A stretch of 8,670 nt of DNA from Desulfobacteraceae bacterium UBA2771 (GTDB lineage: Bacteria > Desulfobacterota > Desulfobacteria > Desulfobacterales > Desulfosarcinaceae), in contig DEIP01000001.1 of assembly GCA_002352605.1 (NCBI GenBank), forward strand, positions 9,128 through 17,797, read 5' to 3'. The translations under genes and the position numbers were made by a program. The notes under the pieces are model-generated. The model was given only the letters and a program-made list of their open reading frames with translations. It did no database searches and was not told the origin of the DNA. Position 1 is the stretch's first letter. Each line of letters begins with the position of its first letter. Below are positions 1 through 6,533 of this stretch, piece after piece.

Positions 1-253
1 TCTGCGAAGTTATTTTTTCGCGAACCCTAAGCCTATTTGGGAATCAACCCGCCAAGACGTTCGGCAAATATTCGTTATTTCATCCGGCCCCGGGCGGTTT
101 GAACAGGAGGATTATTTTCGCTGGCATGGCGCGCTTCTCGGATTTGGCCTTTTTCCTTGCATATGCAAAATTTCCATCGTATTTTGGCGCTTCGTCGGAC
201 ACTGCAACCCAATTCCCTGGAACCTGGATCGACAAAAAGGGTATAAACTTATA
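1..253. other. Upstream region, no supported complete gene
   Basis: This stretch is visibly richer in A+T than the gene that follows, as expected for a leader. It holds a weak promoter-like pair and a perfect 12-bp palindrome, listed separately. Unusually, the sense frame that enters the first gene at 254 is open from base 2 onward: 84 codons with no stop, and also with no ATG, GTG or TTG. Read as protein it is rich in Phe, Cys and Trp, including a hydrophobic stretch near bases 130-200, and I recognise no family in it. It is either noncoding or the tail of a reading frame that begins left of the window. No clear terminator from an upstream gene is visible. Confidence 0.5.
157..185 (+). promoter_or_regulatory. 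Weak sigma70-like promoter candidate with palindrome
   Basis: TTGCAT at 157-162 and TATTTT at 180-185 are separated by 17 bases, the ideal spacing for a housekeeping promoter. The match is only 3 of 6 at -35 and 4 of 6 at -10. The -35 element lies inside the perfect palindrome TTGCATATGCAA (157-168), which could bind a dimeric regulator. It would place a transcript start about 60 bases before the first gene. This is inference from spacing and partial consensus only, and genes 1-4 could instead be read from further upstream. Confidence 0.2.
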
Positions 254-1285
254 ATGAATGTGAGTATCTGCAAACAGCGGCGCGAGCTTGCCGTCGATGT
301 TGATGTGGTTTGCCGTTTGATTATGGCCGCTCAGTTGCCCTCCGGTGAAATTCCCTGGTCCGTGGGGGACAAGACCGACCCTTGGGATCATATCGAAGCC
401 GCCATGGGGCTGGTCGCGGGTGGCTATCTGGAACAGGCCCGACAGGCCTTTGGATGGTTGCGAACGATGCAGCTGGCCGACGGCAGCTGGTTTTCCGCCT
501 ATCGCTGCGGAATTCCTGAAGACCGGACACGGGAAACCAACATGAGCGCCTATATCGCCGTGGGTGTGTACCATTACTGGCTGGTCACCGGCGATCACGG
601 TTTTTTGGAATCCATGTGGGGCACGGTGCGGCGGGCGATCGAATTTGCCGTGGGTCATCAGGCGGCGCATGGTGAAATATACTGGGCCGTCAGCCCCCGG
701 GGTGAGGTCGACCCCATGGCGCTGCTCAGCGGCTGCTCCTCCATCTACATGAGCCTGAAGTGCGCCGTGGCCATTGCCGCCGAGTTGGGCATGGTCGGCA
801 CGTCCTGGGCCGATGCCCGGAATCGTCTGGGCGATGCCATCCGCCGCCGGCCTTACCGGTTCAACATGACCAAATCGCGCTTTTCCATGGATTGGTTCTA
901 CCCGGTGCTTTGCGGTGCCGTGACCGGAAAAGCGGCCGGTCGACGGATCGAGTGTTTGTGGAAGAAATATGTGGTCGAAGGGCTGGGGGTTCGTTGCGTT
1001 TCCGACCAGCCCTGGGTGACGGTCGCGGAAAGCGCGGAGCTGGTGCTGGCCCTTGTCGCCATGGGAGACAGGGATAAGGCCCATATTGTTTTCAACTGGC
1101 TGTCGGCGCACGTATTCGATGACGGTTCCTTCTGGTGCGGGTTGACCTTTCCGAACATGACCCGGTGGCCCGAAGAGAAGATCACCTGGACCAATGCGGT
1201 GGTGCTCTTGGCCGCCGACGCCCTGTTCAACCTGACTCCCGGGGGAAAGCTCTTCAACCATGTATGGTGGGCTAACCGGCCATGA
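254..1285 (+). CDS. Prenyltransferase/squalene-cyclase-like toroid protein
   Basis: The 343-residue product resembles proteins annotated as prenyltransferase or terpene-cyclase-like (alpha/alpha)6 toroids in sulfate reducers. What is seen: repeated helix pairs; a QW-type motif QLADGSW (residues 73-79) and a second FDDGSFW (288-294); conserved-looking blocks GEIPW (31-35), KTDPWDHIEAAMG (40-52) and SMDWFYPVL (211-219); many Trp and Tyr that could line a barrel. There is no signal peptide or membrane segment, so it is probably cytoplasmic. I see no DxDD cyclase acid motif, so true terpene cyclisation is doubtful and the substrate is unknown. A glycan-acting six-hairpin enzyme is the alternative. 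The ATG at 254 has only a weak site (AAGGG at 237-241, 12 bases away). The frame is open further upstream, but family-like sequence begins soon after this ATG. The stop overlaps the start of the acyltransferase gene by 4 bp, implying translational coupling. Confidence 0.7.
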   Translation: MNVSICKQRRELAVDVDVVCRLIMAAQLPSGEIPWSVGDKTDPWDHIEAAMGLVAGGYLEQARQAFGWLRTMQLADGSWFSAYRCGIPEDRTRETNMSAYIAVGVYHYWLVTGDHGFLESMWGTVRRAIEFAVGHQAAHGEIYWAVSPRGEVDPMALLSGCSSIYMSLKCAVAIAAELGMVGTSWADARNRLGDAIRRRPYRFNMTKSRFSMDWFYPVLCGAVTGKAAGRRIECLWKKYVVEGLGVRCVSDQPWVTVAESAELVLALVAMGDRDKAHIVFNWLSAHVFDDGSFWCGLTFPNMTRWPEEKITWTNAVVLLAADALFNLTPGGKLFNHVWWANRP

Positions 1286-2001
1286 TCAAAGACCATCGCC
1301 CCTATGTCGTCAAGAAGGCATATCTGAAATTCCAGCGATTTTATGCCCGCCATTTCCTGCTACCCCAACTGGAGCATCTGGGCCGTGGAAATGCCTTTGT
1401 GCGGCCCTGGCATGTGGAGCTCTTCGGCGCACCCATTTCTATCGGACGCTATGCCACGGTGATCGCCACCCCGGACAAAAAAATCAGGTTGTCGGTGTGG
1501 CCGGACCAGGCAGGCAAGGGGCACATCACCATCGGCGACTACGTTCTGATCTGCCCGGGCGTGCGCATCAGCAGCGCCGCCGGCATTACCATCGCCGACA
1601 ACTGCATGGTCGCCAACGGTGCCTACATTACCGATTCGGACTGGCATGGGATCTACGACCGCCTCTCTTTTGGCGAAGCCATGCCGGTAACCATTGAAAA
1701 AAATGCCTGGATCGGGGACAGCGCCATCGTCTGCAAGGGTGTAACCATCGGTGAGAACAGCATCGTGGGGGCCGGCGCCATCGTGGTGGATTCGGTTCCC
1801 GCCAACTGCGTGGCCGCCGGAAACCCGGCCCGGGTGGTCAAACAGCTGGACCCGCAAGAAACTTTTATCACCCGTGCCGAATTTTATTCCGATCCGGCCA
1901 AGCTCGCCCGGGAATTTATGGCCTGGGAGCAGGCCGTGCTGCGCGGCAATACCCTGTTCGGCTGGCTGATGCACCTGCTGTTTCCCACTAAAGGAGATTG
2001 A
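1282..2001 (+). CDS. Hexapeptide-repeat (LbH) acyltransferase
   Basis: The 239-residue protein is a left-handed parallel beta-helix acyltransferase of the WbbJ/maltose-acetyltransferase type. Such enzymes move an acetyl or other acyl group from a CoA donor to a sugar or similar acceptor, usually as trimers. Hexapeptide turns are visible as ISIGRYATV (52-60), ITIGDYVLI (82-90), ITIADNCMV (102-110), VTIEKNAWIGDSAIV (136-150) and VTIGENSIVGAGAIV (154-168), closed by the CoA-site hallmark AAGNPARVV (178-186). The His in DSDWHG (H122) sits where the catalytic His lies in this superfamily. Before the helix is a basic helical N-terminus (1-30). After it is a C-terminal alpha extension (190-239) ending in a hydrophobic segment that might touch a membrane. 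The start ATG overlaps the previous stop (ATGA), so the two proteins are probably made together and may act on one product. The acceptor cannot be read from sequence. Confidence 0.85.
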   Translation: MIKDHRPYVVKKAYLKFQRFYARHFLLPQLEHLGRGNAFVRPWHVELFGAPISIGRYATVIATPDKKIRLSVWPDQAGKGHITIGDYVLICPGVRISSAAGITIADNCMVANGAYITDSDWHGIYDRLSFGEAMPVTIEKNAWIGDSAIVCKGVTIGENSIVGAGAIVVDSVPANCVAAGNPARVVKQLDPQETFITRAEFYSDPAKLAREFMAWEQAVLRGNTLFGWLMHLLFPTKGD

Positions 2002-2008
2002 TGCCTTG
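1991..2008 (+). promoter_or_regulatory. Ribosome binding site supporting a TTG start
   Basis: AAGGAG at 1991-1996, inside the last codons of the acyltransferase gene, lies 9 bases before TTG at 2006, an ideal distance. The next in-frame start, ATG at 2027, is 30 bases away and has no good site of its own. This decides the start of the SNF2 gene in favour of TTG. A competing ATG at 2001 is only 4 bases from the site and opens a six-codon frame that stops at 2021. Confidence 0.55.
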
Positions 2009-4717
2009 CGTCGACGGGTAAACGTCATGACCGAGCAAGACCTGATCGCCGTCCTGATGCCGGACGGGGGGCTGCAATTGGAGTGGGATGCGCCGGATGG
2101 GGTTATCGGCAAAAGTCGCCGGCTGCTTCAGGACGAGTTATATCGACGCTTTGAGACCGGGCGTGATCACTGGCTGCTTAACCTCGGGTTTGCCGATGTG
2201 GACGTGCCGCTTTCCGTGTCGTTGTCCTATTGGCGGGATTTTTCGGCGCTGTTCGCTCAAAAGCTGATTCGCACGCCGGATCTTGAAACGCTGCGCGAAA
2301 AGATCCGGCTTGATTTGGCGCCGGATGAAATTGCGGCCTGGCTCAATCGCGCGCCCATGATGACGGGGCTGGATTATCTGGATGCCGCCTTGCTGGATGG
2401 CATCTGGGATGCGTTGCACAGGGCCTGGCGCGCGGTGATGCATGCCCATGACGGGACGGTGGCCGCCTTCATCAAGACCTGCAGCCCCAAAGCGCATCTG
2501 GTGGGCCGGATTTTTTTTCATCTGGTGGAAAATAAAGATGCGCTTCATCCCTTTGCGTTTCTGGCCACCTATTCCACCCGTTTGAATCAAGACGGCGACT
2601 CAAGGCATGTGCCGCTCAAATTCGCCCTGCAGGAATTTTCCGGAAACAAGGCCAAACTGCTGGAACTGCTGGCCATGGTCCATGAGGCCGCCAAAACATC
2701 GAAGATGCTCGGGCAAATGTTGGACTCCGGCGGCATCTTTCATCCCCTGGCCTGGTCGGACAAGCAGGCCTATCAGTTTTTGAAGGATATCCCTGTGTTT
2801 GAGATGGCCGGTATTCTCTGTCGGATTCCAAACTGGTGGAAGGCGGGTGGGCCTCGTGTTTCCATCGATCTTCAATTTGGCTCCCAAAAACCGTCATTTG
2901 TCGGCATGGAGGCGCTTTTGTCCTTTAGTGCCGGATTGCTGCTGGATGGGGAGCCGTTGTCAAAGGAAGAGATCCAACGATTGCTGGCCCAGTCCGATGG
3001 GCTTGCTTTTATCAAGAATAAATGGGTGGCGGTTGATCCTGACAACTTGCAAAAAACCCTGGCAGCCTATGAAAAGGCTCAGAAAATGATGGCCGGCGGC
3101 GGGCTTTCATGGCTGGATGCCATGCGCTTGCAGATGACACCGGAAAAACTGCTGGGCGATGCAACCGCCGTGCTCGATGATGTTGGTGTGTCCCATGGCA
3201 AGTGGCTTGCCGATGTCATGCAAAAATTGCGGGACCCCAAAATCCTTCGAAACATCCAGCCCAACGAGAATTTCAAGGCCAAATTACGCACATACCAGCA
3301 AACCGGATTGAACTGGCTCTGTTTCTTACATTCCCTCCGTTTGGGCGCCTGCCTGGCCGATGACATGGGGCTCGGCAAAACCGTTCAGGTGCTGGCGCTG
3401 TTGAATTGTCTGTACGCGTCAAAAAAGAGCCGCAAGAGCCGGAAGCCGGCAAGTTTATTGGTGATCCCCGCATCTCTGCTGGCAAACTGGGCCGACGAGA
3501 TCAAACGCTTTTATCCGGATTTATCCTTTTTCATCGCCCATCCCGGCATGCATTCATCCGGGGAACTGGCCGCTGGAAACAAGAATCTGATCAAGGCCCA
3601 TGATCTCGTTATCACGACCTATGCCCTGGCCGGGCGCTATCATTTTTTGCGGGACCATGCATGGTATTGCCTGATCCTGGATGAGGCCCAGGCCATCAAA
3701 AATCCGGGCACCAAACAGACCCGGATCATCAAAAAGTACAAGGCACGGACCCGGCTGATCCTGACGGGAACGCCCATAGAAAACCGTTTGTCCGATTTAT
3801 GGTCCCTGTTTGATTTTTTAAATCCCGGATTGCTTGGTTCGGCCGCCGAATTCAAGCGATTCGTCAAGGCGTTGAACCGGGATCATTCAAAATACGGTCA
3901 ACTCCGGCAACTGATCCACCCCTATATACTCAGGCGATTGAAAACCGACAAAACCGTTATCCGGGACCTGCCGGCCAAGGTGGAAATGAAAACCTACACG
4001 GATCTGGCGCCCAAGCAGATCGTGTTGTATCAACAAATGGTCGGCGGCCTTGAGACGGCACTCGCCGTCAAAGACGGCATGCAGCGCAAGGGCTTGATTC
4101 TGTCATCTTTGATGAAATTAAAGCAATTGTGCAACCATCCGGATCAATACCTGGGCGGCAATGGGTATCGGGAAGCAGAATCCGGCAAGTTCAGCCGCTT
4201 GCGTGAAATCTGCCGAACCATCCATGAAAAAAGAGAGCGCGTTTTGGTGTTTACCCAGTTTAAGGAAATCATTGACCCGCTGTGTACTTTTCTGGCGAGT
4301 ATTTTTCATCATCCGGGGCTGTTTATTCATGGAAGCGTATCGGTGAAAAAAAGAAAAGCGGTTTTGAGTGAATTCCAGGGGGAAAAATATGTGCCCTTCA
4401 TGGTGCTGTCACTTCGGGCCGGGGGCGTGGGCCTGAACCTGACCCGGGCCAACCATGTGATTCATCTTGACCGGTGGTGGAATCCGGCGGTCGAAGATCA
4501 AGCCACGGACAGGGCCTTTCGGATCGGCCAGAAAAAGAACGTGCTGGTGCACAAGTTTATTACCAGCGGGACGATCGAAGAGAAAATCGATCTGATGATC
4601 GAAGCGAAAAAGCAATTGTCCCAAGATGTCATTGCCGCCGGAAACGAGGATTGGATCACCGAGATGGACAACACGCAGGTGATGGACCTGTTCCGGTTGT
4701 CGTTACCCGAATTATAG
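2006..4717 (+). CDS. SNF2-family DNA-dependent ATPase (HepA-like)
   Basis: The 903-residue protein is a bacterial SWI2/SNF2 ATPase, expected to translocate on double-stranded DNA and remodel or strip bound proteins. Two RecA-like lobes fill residues about 425-875. Intact motifs are Walker A DDMGLGKT (452-459, K458), DEAQ (559-562), LTGTP (586-590), motif V around SLRAGGVGLNLT (802-813), DRWWNP (822-827) and motif VI DQATDRAFRIGQ (831-842). Before the motor, residues about 270-400 carry the pattern of the bacterial SNF2-associated domain (PF12419-like), for example LLSFSAGLLLDGEPLSKEEI (304-323). Residues 1-270 are helical with no domain I recognise. The TTG start is favoured by its ribosome binding site; ATG at 2027 (residue 8) is the alternative. 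The gene begins 4 bp after the acyltransferase and is followed by a SWIM-finger gene, its usual bacterial companion. No nuclease or methylase domain is fused. The exact biological role is unknown. Confidence 0.93.
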   Translation: MRRRVNVMTEQDLIAVLMPDGGLQLEWDAPDGVIGKSRRLLQDELYRRFETGRDHWLLNLGFADVDVPLSVSLSYWRDFSALFAQKLIRTPDLETLREKIRLDLAPDEIAAWLNRAPMMTGLDYLDAALLDGIWDALHRAWRAVMHAHDGTVAAFIKTCSPKAHLVGRIFFHLVENKDALHPFAFLATYSTRLNQDGDSRHVPLKFALQEFSGNKAKLLELLAMVHEAAKTSKMLGQMLDSGGIFHPLAWSDKQAYQFLKDIPVFEMAGILCRIPNWWKAGGPRVSIDLQFGSQKPSFVGMEALLSFSAGLLLDGEPLSKEEIQRLLAQSDGLAFIKNKWVAVDPDNLQKTLAAYEKAQKMMAGGGLSWLDAMRLQMTPEKLLGDATAVLDDVGVSHGKWLADVMQKLRDPKILRNIQPNENFKAKLRTYQQTGLNWLCFLHSLRLGACLADDMGLGKTVQVLALLNCLYASKKSRKSRKPASLLVIPASLLANWADEIKRFYPDLSFFIAHPGMHSSGELAAGNKNLIKAHDLVITTYALAGRYHFLRDHAWYCLILDEAQAIKNPGTKQTRIIKKYKARTRLILTGTPIENRLSDLWSLFDFLNPGLLGSAAEFKRFVKALNRDHSKYGQLRQLIHPYILRRLKTDKTVIRDLPAKVEMKTYTDLAPKQIVLYQQMVGGLETALAVKDGMQRKGLILSSLMKLKQLCNHPDQYLGGNGYREAESGKFSRLREICRTIHEKRERVLVFTQFKEIIDPLCTFLASIFHHPGLFIHGSVSVKKRKAVLSEFQGEKYVPFMVLSLRAGGVGLNLTRANHVIHLDRWWNPAVEDQATDRAFRIGQKKNVLVHKFITSGTIEEKIDLMIEAKKQLSQDVIAAGNEDWITEMDNTQVMDLFRLSLPEL

Positions 4718-4770
4718 TGCCCACCCACAAACGGTCGATGGGTATTTTTAGATTAGGAAAAGAAGCGATC

Positions 4771-6192
4771 ATGAGCCATTGGCAATATCCCAAATATGTA
4801 TCCGTCGCTGAAAAAAGGGCGCGGGCTGAGAAAAAGATCCGACAGTTAAAAAAGAAAAATCCGCATATTGCACCGGTGATCATCGAGGGTGGAAGCCTGG
4901 CGAAGACCTGGTGGGGCAAGTCCTGGAACACCAATCTCGAACGGTACGCGGATTACAGCAACCGGATCGAGCGTGGGCGAAGTTATGTGCGCCATTTGGC
5001 GGTTCTCGACCTTCAAATTAACCAGGGCACGGTAAACGCCCTGGTGCAGGGCTCACAGAGCAAACCCTATGCGGTAAAAATCAGGATCAAGCGGCTGCCG
5101 AAAACCAATTGGGGAAAGATAACCATCGCCTGTGCGGGGAAGCTGGATTCGCTGCAGGACCTTTTGGCCGGACGGTTTCCCAAGGACCTGTCGCATCTTT
5201 TCATGGAGGAGGGCAGCGGCCTTTTCCCCACCCCGAAGGAGATCCAATTTTCCTGCAGTTGTCCGGACTGGGCATATATGTGCAAGCATGTCGCTGCCGT
5301 GCTCTATGGCATCGGCGCTCGGCTGGATCAGGATCCGTCACTCTTCTTTCAGCTGCGGCAAGTCAACCAGGATGACTTGATTGACCGGGCGCTTAAGGAT
5401 ACCACCCGAAAATATATCCAAAAGGCGGAGCAGACCACGCACCCGGTGGTTGCCGAGGCGGATCTCGGCAGTGTTTTCGGCATCGATATGGAAGCGATGC
5501 CCGATTTTGAAAACGTGGTTTCCGAGGCTGTTCCTGAACCCGAAAGCGTGATGGATTCACCGAAAAAAGCCAAGCCGGCCAAACGGTCATCCAAGAAAAA
5601 ACCGAAAACCAAAGCGGTCGATGAAAAAATGTTGATCCTGGAACTGCTGCAACGCGCAAAAGACGGAATCGATGCGATTGGCCTGCATGCCGAGAGCGGC
5701 ATCGATATCGTAAAGATTCGCAATGTCTTGTATCAGGCGTACCGCAAAGGCAGCATCAAGAAAGTTTCCCGGGGCATTTACAAGGCCGAGGCAACCAAGC
5801 CGACGCGGACCACCGGGATGGAACGCCCGGCGGCCGTCCTGGCGATTATCGAGGCCGCCCCCGGTGGGATCCGGGCGCCCCGGGTAGCCGAAGCGACCGA
5901 TCTTCCCCTGGCATCAATCCGTGCCATGATCGCCCGCCTGATGAAAACAGGACAGATCCGAAGAATTTCACGCGGACTGTACGGACCACCCGCGCGAACC
6001 CGCAAAAAGAAGACGGCCGGTGCGACAAATGTGATTCTGTCGATGATCCAATCACATCCGGACGGCGTCGGCGTTGCCGCCCTGAAGGCCCAGTCGGGTT
6101 ACGAGGAGAAGCAACTGCGAAATATCGTTTTCCGTCTTTACAAATCTGGAAAAATTCGCCGCGCCGGGCGAGGGATTTATATTGCCGTTTAG
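4771..6192 (+). CDS. SWIM zinc-finger protein with triple winged-helix tail
   Basis: The 473-residue product carries a SWIM finger, CSCPDWAYMCKH (C162, C164, C171, H173), fitting the CxCx(n)CxH zinc pattern proposed to bind DNA or protein. The first 210 residues match the bacterial SNF2-partner SWIM family in general layout: a start like YPKYVSVAEKRA, then a WWGKSWNTNLE block (47-57), GLFPTPKEI (150-158), and the finger followed by AAVLYGIGARLD. A Pro/Lys-rich linker (about 254-281) leads to three 54-residue units (about 285-338, 352-405, 417-473). Each has a helix-turn-helix-like core and ends in a wing of the form KKVSRGIY, RRISRGLY or RRAGRGIY. The frame is open back to 4474, but ATG at 4771 fits the family N-terminus and has AGGA at 4755-4758. 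An ATG at 4738 has no such site. The gene lies 53 bp after SNF2 with no strong terminator between them, so it is probably cotranscribed. It is likely the DNA- or substrate-recognition subunit of the SNF2 motor; that role is inferred. Confidence 0.9.
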   Translation: MSHWQYPKYVSVAEKRARAEKKIRQLKKKNPHIAPVIIEGGSLAKTWWGKSWNTNLERYADYSNRIERGRSYVRHLAVLDLQINQGTVNALVQGSQSKPYAVKIRIKRLPKTNWGKITIACAGKLDSLQDLLAGRFPKDLSHLFMEEGSGLFPTPKEIQFSCSCPDWAYMCKHVAAVLYGIGARLDQDPSLFFQLRQVNQDDLIDRALKDTTRKYIQKAEQTTHPVVAEADLGSVFGIDMEAMPDFENVVSEAVPEPESVMDSPKKAKPAKRSSKKKPKTKAVDEKMLILELLQRAKDGIDAIGLHAESGIDIVKIRNVLYQAYRKGSIKKVSRGIYKAEATKPTRTTGMERPAAVLAIIEAAPGGIRAPRVAEATDLPLASIRAMIARLMKTGQIRRISRGLYGPPARTRKKKTAGATNVILSMIQSHPDGVGVAALKAQSGYEEKQLRNIVFRLYKSGKIRRAGRGIYIAV

Positions 6193-6194
6193 GG

Positions 6195-6238
6195 CATCCC
6201 TCATTTTGTAGTTTACACCTCTACAACATCGAGGGATG
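6195..6238. repeat. Two-part inverted repeat (hairpin) after SWIM gene
   Basis: CATCCCTC (6195-6202) pairs perfectly with GAGGGATG (6231-6238). Inside it, TTGTAG (6206-6211) pairs with CTACAA (6221-6226). The result is 8-bp and 6-bp stems joined by a 3x4 internal loop, with a 9-base terminal loop. It begins three bases after the SWIM stop codon. No T-run follows, so it is not a standard rho-independent terminator. It may stabilise the 3' end of the upstream message, act in rho-dependent ending, or serve as an operator for the kinase gene. Confidence 0.65.
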
Positions 6239-6255
6239 ATAGCCACTTGCTATCA
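6237..6255. repeat. Short perfect hairpin
   Basis: TGATAGC (6237-6243) and GCTATCA (6249-6255) form a perfect 7-bp stem with a 5-base loop. The hairpin abuts, and shares two bases with, the preceding inverted repeat, so the two could compete or stack. Its role is unknown, and there is no T-tract for intrinsic termination. Confidence 0.5.
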
Positions 6256-6519
6256 GGAATATCTGCGGCTGGCCGGCAGAAAGATTTCATCTGTCATAGA
6301 TGACCTTGTGCCGGCGCTGCCTTTTTGGGAACGAATGATCGGAATCAGCTTTTTGCCAGATGAAATCGGAATATCGGCTGTTTCTGAAAGCGCGAAGGGG
6401 AAGGTTGTTGGGTTGAAGCGGGGGCGTCTGGGAGGCATCGAATACAATCCCTATTGTTACATCCCGGCACTATTCACAATAATGCAAGAATCTGTAAATC
6501 GACCAGATCGTAAAGGCAC

Positions 6520-6533
6520 AGGGGATTACGATG
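6520..6533 (+). promoter_or_regulatory. Ribosome binding site of the hybrid kinase
   Basis: AGGGG at 6520-6524 lies 6 bases before ATG at 6531. This supports that start for the kinase and explains the G-rich end of the intergenic region. Confidence 0.6.

Larger units (their letters stand above)
6193..6530. other. Intergenic region between SWIM and kinase genes
   Basis: This 338-bp space starts with two adjacent hairpins (6195-6238 and 6237-6255). The rest contains no recognised gene. A 100-codon frame from ATG 6236 to 6538 crosses most of it and overlaps the kinase start by 8 bp. However, its ATG lies in the arm of a hairpin and has no properly spaced ribosome binding site. It also uses ATA, CGA and GGA codons more than the neighbouring genes, and the product resembles nothing I know. 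TTGTTA near 6454 followed by CACAAT gives a promoter-like pair with short spacing, too weak to call. The kinase promoter is probably somewhere in this space. Confidence 0.5.

Noticed and set aside
80..1261. A 393-codon open frame on the minus strand opposite the toroid gene
   Set aside because: It is rich in Pro, His, Gly and Gln in the way typical of an antisense shadow of a GC-rich gene. It has no recognised domain, and the + strand gene shows family-like motifs.
1360..2112. A 250-codon minus-strand frame opposite the acyltransferase
   Set aside because: It lies opposite clear hexapeptide repeats, and its own sequence is an irregular mix with no motif.
4474..4770. N-terminal extension of the SWIM gene overlapping the SNF2 end
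   Set aside because: The extra 99 codons are the SNF2 motif V/VI region read in another frame, and the family N-terminus begins at 4771.
4718..4770. Possible terminator between SNF2 and SWIM (CCCA ... TGGG then TATTTTT)
   Set aside because: The stem is only about 4 bp with a long loop, too weak for intrinsic termination.
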